This document shows, in pieces, positions 1-7,830 of a DNA stretch of 64,000 nt. Each line of letters begins with the position of its first letter. Within the stretch, counting starts at the first letter, position 1. This stretch comes from Ruegeria conchae. Its GTDB lineage: Bacteria; Pseudomonadota; Alphaproteobacteria; Rhodobacterales; Rhodobacteraceae. The stretch is from NCBI RefSeq assembly GCF_000192475.1, contig NZ_AEYW01000006.1, positions 496,001 through 560,000 on the forward strand, read 5' to 3'. A program made the translations under genes and the position numbers. Below the pieces are notes generated by a model. That model saw nothing but the letters and a program-made list of their open reading frames with translations. It was not told the origin of the DNA and made no database searches.

Positions 1-41
1 TATCGCGTGGACGCGGTAGGGGTCAAGCTTGCGGTTGTGGT

Positions 42-476
42 TTAACCGACCCAGTCCAACCTTTGCCCTGTCATGCAAACCGGAAGCGTATCCTGCGGAA
101 ACTGCCCAAGCTGTTCAAAGAGTGAAATGAAATCGAACTGATTATACGCCTCGACCATTTTCTCCCCTTTGAATCGGGCCATGACTTGCCCAGTAACTTC
201 TAATGGTGCGCCGTTGTCAGCCCGAAATGTGCGGACATGAAGAACTCCGGAAACCCAATCACCGTTTTCAATGATTTTGGGGAGGTCGACCTTGATTTCG
301 CCCAGCACATGTCGGAAGGCCATGACCAGATCGCGAAAGTCATCAGCCCCAACCTGCATTTCAGGGATCAACCCCTCGGCCATCGTGTCTGGTGCAAAAA
401 ACTGATCGATTGCGTCGGTATTGCCCTGTTCCCAAACCTCAGAATACCACGCCCTAAGCCTGTCAGAATTCGTCAT
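42..476 (-). CDS. SnoaL-like / NTF2-fold protein
   Basis: A 144-residue protein with the layout of the SnoaL-like polyketide-cyclase/NTF2 fold: an N-terminal helix (DRLRAWYSEVWEQGN), then short strands including VSGVLHVRTF and GQVMARFKGEKMVEAYNQFD. The ATG at 476 is chosen because AGGAGGG lies just upstream (about 482-488); a longer in-frame reading to 518 has no such site. Members act as small-molecule isomerases, cyclases or binding proteins, and the substrate cannot be told from sequence. It lies downstream of the tmRNA gene on the same strand and looks monocistronic. A second SnoaL-like protein occurs at 33339-33704. Confidence 0.75.
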   Translation of the reverse strand: MTNSDRLRAWYSEVWEQGNTDAIDQFFAPDTMAEGLIPEMQVGADDFRDLVMAFRHVLGEIKVDLPKIIENGDWVSGVLHVRTFRADNGAPLEVTGQVMARFKGEKMVEAYNQFDFISLFEQLGQFPQDTLPVCMTGQRLDWVG

Positions 477-573
477 CTTAACCCTCCTGTCGCCTGGACA
501 GAAATATGGGATAAACAAGTGAATAAATCCTGAATCTCTGATGAGCTATGAGCAATAAACAGACATAACAGGG

Positions 574-884
574 AAAATGCAGGTTTCTGTTGCCAGGTAC
601 CTGCGAACCCCGCCTTACGCGGCTAGGCGCAAGGGCTTAAGTTTCGGTCTTGCTACTGCTTACGCAGCAACTGCAACCGGAGCACGATTGTCGTTTGCAA
701 TTGTACTATTTTCGCCGGTAACGGTGGCAGACAGCCGAGACAAAGCTAACCCCTTTAGACGTTCGTCGATCCTGTTTCGGCCCCAAAGTCCCCAAACGAA
801 GGATGATTGGTGGAGCCGCCGGGTACCGCCCCCGGGTCCGATCCGCTTATTACGAGCGCGTTTATGTCCATAGTCCCGAGGGAC
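574..884 (-). ncRNA. ssrA: two-piece (permuted) tmRNA
   Basis: This stretch has no protein gene but carries a circularly permuted tmRNA. Read on the minus strand, the acceptor RNA comes first and ends in CGGCTCC-A-CCA (818-808). A spacer of about 23 nt follows, then the coding RNA begins with GGGGCCG (784-778) and the tmRNA-typical GAAACAGGATCGACG. GGGGCCG pairs with CGGCTCC over 7 bp with a G-U at the third pair, the alanyl-tRNA synthetase identity element. A tag frame at 698-660 encodes ANDNRAPVAVAA then TAA, ending in the hydrophobic AA expected for proteolysis. The 3' end is set at a GCAGGT/ACCTGC hairpin followed by TTTT near 574. The role is rescue of stalled ribosomes with SmpB. Exact processing ends are estimates. 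Confidence 0.93.
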
Positions 885-919
885 CTCTCTTATATAGGTG
901 AGGTAACGATGGGATGCAA
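885..919 (-). promoter_or_regulatory. tmRNA promoter
   Basis: On the minus strand TTGCAT (919-914) and TATATA (896-891) are separated by exactly 17 nt, a good sigma-70 promoter. Initiation is predicted about 7 nt further on, near 884, just before the acceptor RNA. Seen in sequence; the start site is inferred. Confidence 0.7.
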
Positions 920-959
920 ACTCGGAATGTGGGCTATGGGGTGGTTTTATTTCAATGAG

Positions 960-1322
960 TTAGGATGCTCTGTTCATGTTTGCCAGAATAAGCCAGATGG
1001 CGAGAACAAGTTCGATTCCACCAAAAATCAATGCTTTCGCCAAAGGTGGATGATCGAGAGCAACAGAAACGAATCTGCCAAGTGCTGCACCAGAATAGAC
1101 TATCCCCAGCATCACATAAGCCATCGGATTGTTAAGCCACAGCACTGCAGCGCCGGTGACTACAAACAGCCCACCAACCGAGGCGCGCATTTCACTGAGA
1201 CCCATGGTGCTTTTGGTCGGGACCAAATCCAATGCGTTAGCAGTATGCGCAGGCGCCAGGAAGCCAAATAACCCGAAAGCAATTGTCAGCAAAGCGGCAG
1301 CTACATTGAGGGCATTGATCAT
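960..1322 (-). CDS. small four-helix membrane protein (DUF4345-like)
   Basis: A 120-residue hydrophobic protein with about four membrane segments: NVAAALLTIAFGLFGFLAP, the GGLFVVTGAAVLWL region, YVMLGIVYSGAALG, and IFGGIELVLAIWLILA near the C terminus. The layout resembles the DUF4345 family of inner-membrane proteins of unknown function. The ATG at 1322 follows GAGGTGGAA; a GTG two codons earlier lies inside that ribosome site and is less likely. It stands alone upstream of the tmRNA gene on the same strand. No catalytic motif is visible. Confidence 0.65.
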   Translation of the reverse strand: MINALNVAAALLTIAFGLFGFLAPAHTANALDLVPTKSTMGLSEMRASVGGLFVVTGAAVLWLNNPMAYVMLGIVYSGAALGRFVSVALDHPPLAKALIFGGIELVLAIWLILANMNRAS

Positions 1323-1370
1323 TTCCACCTCATGTTTCTATTCTAAACCTCTGATATTAAGCCATTTAGA

Positions 1371-2102
1371 TCAGGCCGGTTTGCGTTTTTTCTGGGCAAC
1401 ATCTTGCGCCAGTTGCCGAGTATAGCTCTCAAGCTGAACCAGCGCCGCATCAACCTTTTCAGCGTCACGCGCCTCTAAGGCATTGGCGATGTTGGCGTGC
1501 AACGCGATGATTTCTTCCCGCGAACGAGCGGTGAAGGTGATCATGTTCATTAATGGCTGCATCGCCTCGACAGCGCTAGCCAGCTGGTAGGACAAGACCG
1601 GATTGCCAGCGCCATCGACCAGCGCTCGATGGAAGGCAACATCTGAGGCGCAGAATGCTTCGTCAGTCAGACCGGGCTGTGCCTGCCGAAAGATCTCGGC
1701 CCGCATTGTCGCAAGCTGATCTGCCGTTCGACGTTGCGCAGACAGGGACGCACAGGCTCGTTCCAACGCGTACCGTGCCTCGCACGCAGTGTCGAAACTG
1801 ACCGCGTTCATCGACAGTAATAGCGTTGAGGTCGTAACCTGTTGAGAATAAGCACCTTCAAAGCTTAGTCGATTTACAAACGCGCCCCCTGTGGCCCCAC
1901 GTTGCGTACGGATCAGAGATTGTGCCGCCAAGCGTTTCAAAGCTTCGCGAACAGTCGGGCGCGAGACATTGAATTGCTCGGCAAGTTCAGATTCGGAGGG
2001 CAAGCGTTCATCGACGATAAGCTGCCCCGATATGATGGCATCCCGGATCGCTTGGGCAATTTGAGCCGATAGATCGGCAGAGCTTTGGGGGTCAATTTTC
2101 AT
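1371..2102 (-). CDS. GntR-family (FadR/FCD) transcriptional regulator
   Basis: A 243-residue regulator with an N-terminal GntR winged helix (about residues 10-75: AIRDAIISGQL, LPSESELAEQFNVSRPTVREALKRL, shown here in parts) followed by an all-helical FCD ligand-binding domain (about 95-225). FadR-subfamily members bind acyl-CoAs or small organic acids and release DNA on binding. It is divergent from the operon ending in dmdA-acuI, and two copies of GTCTGACATT lie between the two starts, so control of itself and that operon is likely. A GntR regulator next to dmdA is a known arrangement in Ruegeria pomeroyi, which makes this a candidate DMSP/acrylate-responsive regulator. The start is ATG 2102; a longer frame would run into the operators. 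Confidence 0.85.
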   Translation of the reverse strand: MKIDPQSSADLSAQIAQAIRDAIISGQLIVDERLPSESELAEQFNVSRPTVREALKRLAAQSLIRTQRGATGGAFVNRLSFEGAYSQQVTTSTLLLSMNAVSFDTACEARYALERACASLSAQRRTADQLATMRAEIFRQAQPGLTDEAFCASDVAFHRALVDGAGNPVLSYQLASAVEAMQPLMNMITFTARSREEIIALHANIANALEARDAEKVDAALVQLESYTRQLAQDVAQKKRKPA

Positions 2103-2130
2103 CGTCGCTTGCGTCAAAAGTAAATTTTTA

Positions 2131-2160
2131 TTTGTCTGACATTTAAAAGTCTGACATTTG
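2131..2160. promoter_or_regulatory. putative GntR operator pair
   Basis: GTCTGACATTT occurs twice in direct orientation (2134-2144 and 2149-2159) between the divergent regulator and the DUF2182 operon. TGTCTGACA in the first copy is itself a near-palindrome (TGTC-T-GACA), the shape expected of FadR-type sites. Binding by the 1371-2102 regulator is inferred. Confidence 0.55.
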
Positions 2161-2191
2161 AAAAGCAAGAGAGTTGAGTCGGGAGAGGCAA

Positions 2192-2983
2192 GTGAGTCGC
2201 TCAGTTTTCCGCAGCGCGCTTTGGTTGGGCTTCTACATCGCGATCCTTTGGGCGTGGTGGATGATGGTCTCGATGAGCCGCGATATGGATTTGGACTGGA
2301 TCGGGCGGCCCGGCCCGATGGGACAGGCCATGGCGGCGATGGACCCGCGCATGGATATGTATATGCCCATGGCCGAGTTTCGCCCGCTGTTCTCGATGTG
2401 GGCAATCATGATGGCGGCAATGATGCTGCCAACACTAGTCCCCACATTGCGCAGTTACGATGATCTGATCCGCAGCGCGAATGGCACGCGGGCAGGGTGG
2501 CTGGGCGTTCTATCCGGATACTTCATAGTTTGGGTGGGTTTTGCGGCGCTGATCGCTTGCCTGCAGTTGGCACTGCTATTCGGGGGTGCGGTTGATATGT
2601 TGGGCATCGCCAAATCGCCCTACTTGGCTGCAGGCCTGCTTGTCGCGGTGGGCGCTTTCCAATTCACCCGTTCAAAAGAGGTCTGCCATGGCGTTTGTCA
2701 TGCGCCCATGACGTACTTTCTGGGACATTGGAAAACGGGTTTCTCAGGCGGCCTGCGCATGGGCTTAGGGTTGGGTGCATTTTGCGTTGGCTGTTGCTGG
2801 GGCTTCATGGCTCTGGGCTTTGTGGGCGGCGTCATGAGCCTGCTGTGGATGGGGCTGGCGACGCTGTTCATGGTTTTGGAAAAACTACCCCAAATCGGAC
2901 ACGCAATAACCCGGCCTATGGGGTTCATCTTAATAGCAGGCGGTCTGGCACTGCTCGTACATCACATTACTTACGGAGGATAG
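2192..2983 (+). CDS. DUF2182 predicted metal-binding membrane protein
   Basis: A 263-residue integral membrane protein with about six hydrophobic segments, a Met-rich stretch at residues 44-60 (including MDPRMDMYMPM) and a CHGVCH motif at 165-170. These fit the DUF2182 family, annotated as predicted metal-binding membrane proteins; the metal and direction of transport are not established. The GTG at 2192 is chosen because GGGAGAGG lies immediately upstream; an in-frame TTG at 2174 has no ribosome site. It is the first gene of the operon ending in dmdA-acuI and is separated by 4 nt from its usual partner, a DUF1326 protein. Confidence 0.85.
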   Translation: MSRSVFRSALWLGFYIAILWAWWMMVSMSRDMDLDWIGRPGPMGQAMAAMDPRMDMYMPMAEFRPLFSMWAIMMAAMMLPTLVPTLRSYDDLIRSANGTRAGWLGVLSGYFIVWVGFAALIACLQLALLFGGAVDMLGIAKSPYLAAGLLVAVGAFQFTRSKEVCHGVCHAPMTYFLGHWKTGFSGGLRMGLGLGAFCVGCCWGFMALGFVGGVMSLLWMGLATLFMVLEKLPQIGHAITRPMGFILIAGGLALLVHHITYGG

Positions 2984-2987
2984 GTCT

Positions 2988-3692
2988 ATGGCTAAAAACA
3001 GAAAACCGGATGCGGATAAGCTGCCGGTCAGTCAGAGAATTGACAGCCGGATGCCCAATCCCAAACGCCGCGAGATGAGCCCGACCGACTGGGCAGTCAA
3101 GGGTGAACTGATCCTGAACTGCTCCTGCGATGTGTTTTGTCCTTGCGTCGTTTCGCTAGGCGCACACCCTCCGACCGAAGGACATTGCCATGCGTGGATG
3201 GGTATCGTGATCGACGAAGGCCATTACGAAGGCGAAGACCTGTCCGGGCTGAATGTTGGGCTGCTGGTCGACATTCCGGGCCGCATGGGTGAAGGCCAAT
3301 GGAAGGTCGCGGCCTATGTCGACGAACGCGCCAGTGGGAAGGCCTATAACGGGTTGCTGCAAATCTTCAGCGGGCAGGCAGGCGGCACTACCGGTCTATT
3401 CACCATGTTGGTTAGTGAAATCATCGGGGCAGAGCGTGCACCGGTTCAAATCGAGCGAGATGGGACAAAACGCCGGATTATGATCGGGCGCAAAATTCAG
3501 GGCGAGATCGAGATGCTGGCTGGTAAAGATCCTGAACATCCGGTGATGGTTTCAAACTCGAAATATTGGATGGGCCCGGACATCATCGTGGCCAGAGGAA
3601 CGAAATCCAAGGTACGTGATTACGGTCGCGTCTGGGACTTTGGCGGGAAATCAGCCGAGATTTGCCCCATCGACTGGCACGGGCCAAAGTAA
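2988..3692 (+). CDS. DUF1326 protein
   Basis: A 234-residue soluble protein of the DUF1326 family. A cysteine cluster NCSCDVFCPC (Cys45, 47, 51, 53) and GHCHAW (His66, Cys67, His68) suggest metal binding. A strong ribosome site (CGGAGGA) precedes the ATG. DUF1326 proteins are commonly encoded beside DUF2182 membrane proteins, as here, so the two probably form one metal-handling unit. The stop overlaps the ATG of the DinB-like gene by one base, so the genes are co-transcribed. The biochemical function is unknown. Confidence 0.8.
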   Translation: MAKNRKPDADKLPVSQRIDSRMPNPKRREMSPTDWAVKGELILNCSCDVFCPCVVSLGAHPPTEGHCHAWMGIVIDEGHYEGEDLSGLNVGLLVDIPGRMGEGQWKVAAYVDERASGKAYNGLLQIFSGQAGGTTGLFTMLVSEIIGAERAPVQIERDGTKRRIMIGRKIQGEIEMLAGKDPEHPVMVSNSKYWMGPDIIVARGTKSKVRDYGRVWDFGGKSAEICPIDWHGPK

Positions 3693-4198
3693 TGATCACC
3701 GGTGCCTATGCCCGTGAGATGGCGCGTTATAGTCGATGGGAGAACAGTCAGTTAAAGGGTTTTCTTAAGGCTCTTCCCGACGAAGAACTGACGCGGAATC
3801 AGGGTGCCTTTTTTGGTTCAATCATGGGAACAGCCAATCATCTGCTTTGGGGGGACTGGATCTGGATCTCACGGTTCGACAAAGGCCCTGGACCAGGCGG
3901 TGGCATCCCAGAGAGCGTGTCAATCTGCGCTGGTTTGTCCGACTGGTTGTCGCTGCGGGATACCATTGACGATCGGATTACTAGGTGGAGCGAAACTCTG
4001 GGAGACGACGAACTTACGGGCCCGTTCTCATGGTATTCCGCTGCAAAAGAAGAAGAAGTAACAAAGCCTTATGCGCAATGCATCATTCACATGTTCAATC
4101 ACCAGACGCATCATCGCGGACAATTGCACCAAATGCTGACCGAGGCAGGCTCTGATGCGCCCGTCAGCGATCTTGTCTTTCTGCCAGAGGATTTCTGA
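3692..4198 (+). CDS. DinB-family four-helix protein
   Basis: A 168-residue DinB/YfiT-superfamily protein. The expected metal-binding triad is visible as His50 (TANHLLWGD), His137 and His141 (FNHQTHHRGQLHQ). Family members are divalent-metal-dependent transferases or hydrolases, often acting with low-molecular-weight thiols; the substrate is unknown here. Its ATG overlaps the DUF1326 stop (TAATG) and its own stop lies one base before the dmdA ATG. An earlier in-frame ATG at 3662 would overlap the upstream gene by 30 nt and is not preferred. Confidence 0.8.
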   Translation: MITGAYAREMARYSRWENSQLKGFLKALPDEELTRNQGAFFGSIMGTANHLLWGDWIWISRFDKGPGPGGGIPESVSICAGLSDWLSLRDTIDDRITRWSETLGDDELTGPFSWYSAAKEEEVTKPYAQCIIHMFNHQTHHRGQLHQMLTEAGSDAPVSDLVFLPEDF

Positions 4199-4199
4199 C

Positions 4200-5294
4200 A
4201 TGGCAGTCATTACACCGAACCGACGCGTGCGCAAAACCCCGTTTACTCCGGGTGTCGAAGCCGAAGGGGTAAAGGGATATACTGTCTATAATCACATGCT
4301 TCTGCCTACAGTCTTCGAAAGTGTCGAGGCTGATGCTGCGCATCTGAAAAAGCATGTGCAGGTATGGGATGTCTCGTGTGAGAGACAAGTTCTGATCAAA
4401 GGCCCGGATGCGCTGCGACTGATGAAAATGCTCAGCCCGCGCGATATGGACAAGATGCAGGCGGATCAGTGTTATTATGTGCCGATCGTTGACCAAAATG
4501 GCGGTATGCTGAATGACCCGGTGGCGATCAAACTGGCAGATGACCATTACTGGCTTTCCGTCGCTGATGGAGATCTTTGGCAATTTGCCCTAGGCATCGT
4601 GCTTGCCCTGGGGCTGGATGTCGAAGTTTCCGAACCAGACGTGTCTCCGCTAGCCGTTCAAGGCCCCAGGGCAGATGATTTGATGGCACGGGTATTTGGA
4701 GATGATGTCAGGGACATAAAATTCTTCCGATACAAGAGGTTGCCCTTCGAAGATACATCGTTTGTCATCGCCCGATCCGGCTGGTCGAAACAAGGTGGGT
4801 TCGAGATCTATGTCGAAGGAGCGGATTACGGAATGCCGCTTTGGGATGCGTTGTTCGCAAATGGGCGCGACCTAAATGTACGTGCGGGTTGCCCCAATGG
4901 AATTGAACGGATCGAGAGTGGCCTATTGAGTTTTGGGTCGGATATGCGACGCGAGAACACTCCTTATGAATGCGGTCTTGAGCGCTTTTGCAATTCTCCG
5001 CTGGATTACATCGGTAAGGCCGCTTTGGCGGATCAGGCAGAAAACGGGCCGCCCAGACAAATCCGTCCGCTGACTATCGAGGGCGAGATCGGCCCGTGCA
5101 CCGAATCTTGGCCTTTGATGGCTGAGGGTCGTCAGGTGGGGCAAGTGGCCTCTGCTGCATATTCGCCCGAGTTTGAGGTGAACGTCGCCATAGGGATGGT
5201 GGACCGGTCGCATTGGGCACCCGACACGCGGATCGAGTTGATGACTGAACACGGTATGCGATGGGCCGTCGTACAAGAGAAATTCTGGCGCTGA
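4200..5294 (+). CDS. dmdA: dimethylsulfoniopropionate demethylase
   Basis: A 364-residue GcvT-fold enzyme that transfers a methyl group from DMSP to tetrahydrofolate, giving 3-methylmercaptopropionate. It resembles Ruegeria DmdA throughout: RRVRKTPF near the N terminus, GVKGYTVYNHMLLPTVF at 23-39, HVQVWDV, GGMLNDP at 101-107, SGWSKQGGFEIYVEG at 193-207, RENTPYECGL at 251-260. The length matches the family. The ATG at 4200 has an AGAGGA site upstream. It is followed by acuI after 49 nt, the same pair order as in R. pomeroyi. This identification comes from remembered family sequence, without a search, but the similarity is extensive. Confidence 0.93.
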   Translation: MAVITPNRRVRKTPFTPGVEAEGVKGYTVYNHMLLPTVFESVEADAAHLKKHVQVWDVSCERQVLIKGPDALRLMKMLSPRDMDKMQADQCYYVPIVDQNGGMLNDPVAIKLADDHYWLSVADGDLWQFALGIVLALGLDVEVSEPDVSPLAVQGPRADDLMARVFGDDVRDIKFFRYKRLPFEDTSFVIARSGWSKQGGFEIYVEGADYGMPLWDALFANGRDLNVRAGCPNGIERIESGLLSFGSDMRRENTPYECGLERFCNSPLDYIGKAALADQAENGPPRQIRPLTIEGEIGPCTESWPLMAEGRQVGQVASAAYSPEFEVNVAIGMVDRSHWAPDTRIELMTEHGMRWAVVQEKFWR

Positions 5295-5343
5295 GCCCTG
5301 TATCTGAGGACATGCCCATACGGGCTACTAAAGGAGTAAGGTT

Positions 5344-6339
5344 ATGTTTAATTCACTCGTCGTTGAAAAAGATGAAGAAAGTGGCCTCGCAAGCGCCTCG
5401 GTAAAACAGATATCTCTGGATGATTTGCCGGATGGAGAAGTGACTGTTGCTGTCGAATATTCAACGGTTAACTACAAAGACGGGTTGTGTATGTCGCCAA
5501 AGGGTGGCGGCTTAGTGCGGAGTTATCCGCATATCCCGGGTATCGATTATGCGGGCACCGTCGAGCAATCCTCTGATGATCGCTATAAACCCGGTGACAA
5601 AGTCGTTTTGACGGGCTGGCGCGTGGGTGAGGCGCATTGGGGCGGGTATTCTCAGAAGGCCAATGCCCGTGCAGATTGGCTGGTTCCATTGCCGCAGGGT
5701 TTGGATACGCGACAGGCGATGGCAGTTGGCACCGCAGGATTTACGGCCATGTTAGCCGTCATGGCGTTGGAAGATCATGGAATGCAGCCGGGCCATGGCC
5801 CGGTGCTAGTCACGGGTGCCGCGGGCGGTGTTGGATCGGTCGCGACTGCCATTCTGGCTCATCTGGGATATGAAGTCGCAGCAGTAACCGGTCGCCCGGA
5901 TACCGCTGACTACCTAAAGTCTTTGGGTGCAACCACAATTGTTCCGCGCGACGATTTGAACGAAACCACCAGGCGCCCGTTGGAAAGTGAAACCTGGTCG
6001 GGGTGTGTTGACGCAGTGGGTGGCGCCATGCTCGCCCGCGTATTGGGTCAGATGAAATATGGGGCATCAGTTGCTGCCGTTGGACTTGCCGGAGGTGCAG
6101 GTTTGCCTGCGACTGTGATCCCATTCCTACTGCGTGGCGTGAATCTGTTGGGTATCGACAGCGTCATGCAGCCCTATGACAACCGCGTTCGCGCTTGGCA
6201 GCGTATCGCTACCGATCTGCCCATGGATAAGCTTGAGGCCATGATTCACCCAGCAACACTGTCTGATCTGCCGCAATTGGGCGCGGATATTCTGCAGGGA
6301 CAAGTCAAAGGTCGCGTCGTTGTCGATGTGAACACCTGA
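5344..6339 (+). CDS. acuI: acrylyl-CoA reductase (NADPH)
   Basis: A 331-residue zinc-independent medium-chain reductase of the YhdH/AcuI group. It reduces acrylyl-CoA to propionyl-CoA, which disposes of toxic acrylate produced from DMSP. Visible are YSTVNYKDGL (39-48), the substrate-side HIPGIDYAGTV, and the nucleotide-binding VTGAAGGVGSVA at 156-167. The ribosome site AAAGGAG lies 7 nt before the ATG. It is the last gene of the dmdA operon, a well-established pairing in roseobacters. Confidence 0.93.
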   Translation: MFNSLVVEKDEESGLASASVKQISLDDLPDGEVTVAVEYSTVNYKDGLCMSPKGGGLVRSYPHIPGIDYAGTVEQSSDDRYKPGDKVVLTGWRVGEAHWGGYSQKANARADWLVPLPQGLDTRQAMAVGTAGFTAMLAVMALEDHGMQPGHGPVLVTGAAGGVGSVATAILAHLGYEVAAVTGRPDTADYLKSLGATTIVPRDDLNETTRRPLESETWSGCVDAVGGAMLARVLGQMKYGASVAAVGLAGGAGLPATVIPFLLRGVNLLGIDSVMQPYDNRVRAWQRIATDLPMDKLEAMIHPATLSDLPQLGADILQGQVKGRVVVDVNT

Positions 6340-6361
6340 TATTGATTGTACCAAGAAAAAT

Positions 6362-6386
6362 CCGACCGAGTTCAGTGTTCGGTCGG
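6362..6386. terminator. hairpin after acuI
   Basis: CCGACCGA and TCGGTCGG form a perfect 8-bp stem with a 9-nt loop 23 nt after the acuI stop. On the plus strand it is followed by TCCCTTGG, a poor U-tract. On the minus strand it is followed by ATTTTTCTT, so intrinsic termination would be stronger for antisense transcription. It probably ends or stabilises the acuI mRNA. Confidence 0.5.
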
Positions 6387-6525
6387 TCCCTTGGTCGCGA
6401 TTGGGGCCGGAATGCTGGAAACAGTTCTGGTCATTGCCACAATTCATCCGCATGATTGCTATACATCCCAATTGTGATGGCTTAAGACCCATCCAAACAT
6501 CACCTGAAGACGGGGAGTGAGCAGC

Positions 6526-7089
6526 ATGTCTGATGATTTCGTACTCGACACCGATGATCTGAAACGCCGTATGGACGGCGCAATGGCCAACCTCAGAACC
6601 GAATTCGCATCATTGCGGACCGGGCGCGCGTCGGCCTCGATGCTTGAGCCCGTGATGGTTGACGCGTATGGCTCGATGACTCCGATCAATCAGGTCGGCA
6701 CCGTAAACGTCCCCGAACCACGCATGGTTACCATAAATGTCTGGGACAAAGGTCTTGTGGGCAAAGTTGAAAAAGCAATTCGTGAAAGCGGGCTTGGCAT
6801 CAATCCACAGTTGAATGGCACGATCATCATGCTACCGATTCCCGAGTTGAACGAGGAACGCCGACGTGAATTGGGCAAGGTTGCAGGCCAATACGCCGAA
6901 AGCGCGCGTGTTTCGATCCGGAACGTGCGCCGCGACGGTATGGACCAGATCAAGAAAGCCAAAGCCGATGGCATGTCCGAGGATGATCAGAAATTCTGGG
7001 AGGTAGAAGTGCAGGAGCTGACCGACACGATGATCAAATCCGTCGATGAGGCACTTGAGACCAAGCAAGCCGAGATTATGCAGGTCTGA
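6526..7089 (+). CDS. frr: ribosome recycling factor
   Basis: A 187-residue RRF, close to the usual 185. With EF-G it splits post-termination ribosomes. Characteristic blocks are [17 protein letters not shown] near the N terminus, [12 protein letters not shown] and the C-terminal [19 protein letters not shown]. The ATG at 6526 follows GGGGAG with 8-nt spacing; a GTG three codons earlier overlaps that site. It opens the frr-uppS-cdsA-dxr-rseP-bamA series, a common gene order in proteobacteria. Confidence 0.95.
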   Translation: MSDDFVLDTDDLKRRMDGAMANLRTEFASLRTGRASASMLEPVMVDAYGSMTPINQVGTVNVPEPRMVTINVWDKGLVGKVEKAIRESGLGINPQLNGTIIMLPIPELNEERRRELGKVAGQYAESARVSIRNVRRDGMDQIKKAKADGMSEDDQKFWEVEVQELTDTMIKSVDEALETKQAEIMQV

Positions 7090-7098
7090 GACTCGGTC

Positions 7099-7830
7099 AT
7101 GCCAAAGGATCCCGATAACGCTTTGCAAGCCGGTCCGCGCCATGTGGCCATTATCATGGACGGCAATGGTCGATGGGCTCAGGCACGGGGACGGCCTCGG
7201 TTGTTTGGCCATCACGCAGGCGCGCGGCGTGTTCGTGAGGTAGTCGAGGCCTGCCCAAGGCTCGGGATCAAATATCTGACGATCTTTGCGTTTTCGACAG
7301 AAAACTGGAAGCGTACGCAGGTGGAGGTTGCAGGCCTCATGAGCCTGTTCCGACGCTATATTGTCAAAGAAACCAATACGCTAAAGAACAATGGTATCCG
7401 GGTGCGATTTATCGGTGACCGCGTACGTTTGGATGCCAAACTTACCGAGCTGATGGATACGCTTGAACGTGAAACGCAGGATAATGATCTGGTCCATCTG
7501 ACAGTCGCCTTGAACTATGGCGGTCGAGATGAGGTTGCTCGCGCAACCAAACGTTTGGCGCGTGACGTGGCCGAAGGTGTTTTGCGTCCCGAAGATGTGG
7601 ACGAGGAAACTCTGCCCAAATATCTGGACACGCGGGTTCTGCCGGACCCTGATCTGGTAATCCGCACCAGTGGTGAAGCCCGAATTTCGAATTTCTTGCT
7701 CTGGCAATCTGCCTACTCAGAGTATGAATTCATAGATACATTGTGGCCCGACTTTACTGCTGCCGAGTTGGAACGTTTATGCCTGAACTATGGATCGCGT
7801 GAACGGCGATTTGGGGCGGTTCCGGCATGA
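7099..7830 (+). CDS. uppS: undecaprenyl diphosphate synthase
   Basis: A 243-residue cis-prenyltransferase that makes the C55 lipid carrier used for peptidoglycan and polysaccharide assembly. The diagnostic motifs are present: IIMDGNGRWA with catalytic Asp21, FAFSTENW at 63-70, RTSGE at 189-193 and YSEYEF near 206-211. It starts 9 nt after frr and overlaps cdsA by 4 nt (ATGA). The length is normal. Confidence 0.95.
   Translation: MPKDPDNALQAGPRHVAIIMDGNGRWAQARGRPRLFGHHAGARRVREVVEACPRLGIKYLTIFAFSTENWKRTQVEVAGLMSLFRRYIVKETNTLKNNGIRVRFIGDRVRLDAKLTELMDTLERETQDNDLVHLTVALNYGGRDEVARATKRLARDVAEGVLRPEDVDEETLPKYLDTRVLPDPDLVIRTSGEARISNFLLWQSAYSEYEFIDTLWPDFTAAELERLCLNYGSRERRFGAVPA

Noticed and set aside
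577..873. A 98-codon plus-strand open frame
   Set aside because: It lies antisense to the tmRNA and its apparent protein has no family features; the RNA structure explains the sequence.
807..1271. A 154-codon plus-strand open frame
   Set aside because: It runs across the tmRNA acceptor piece, its promoter and the opposite strand of the membrane-protein gene; no ribosome site or motif.
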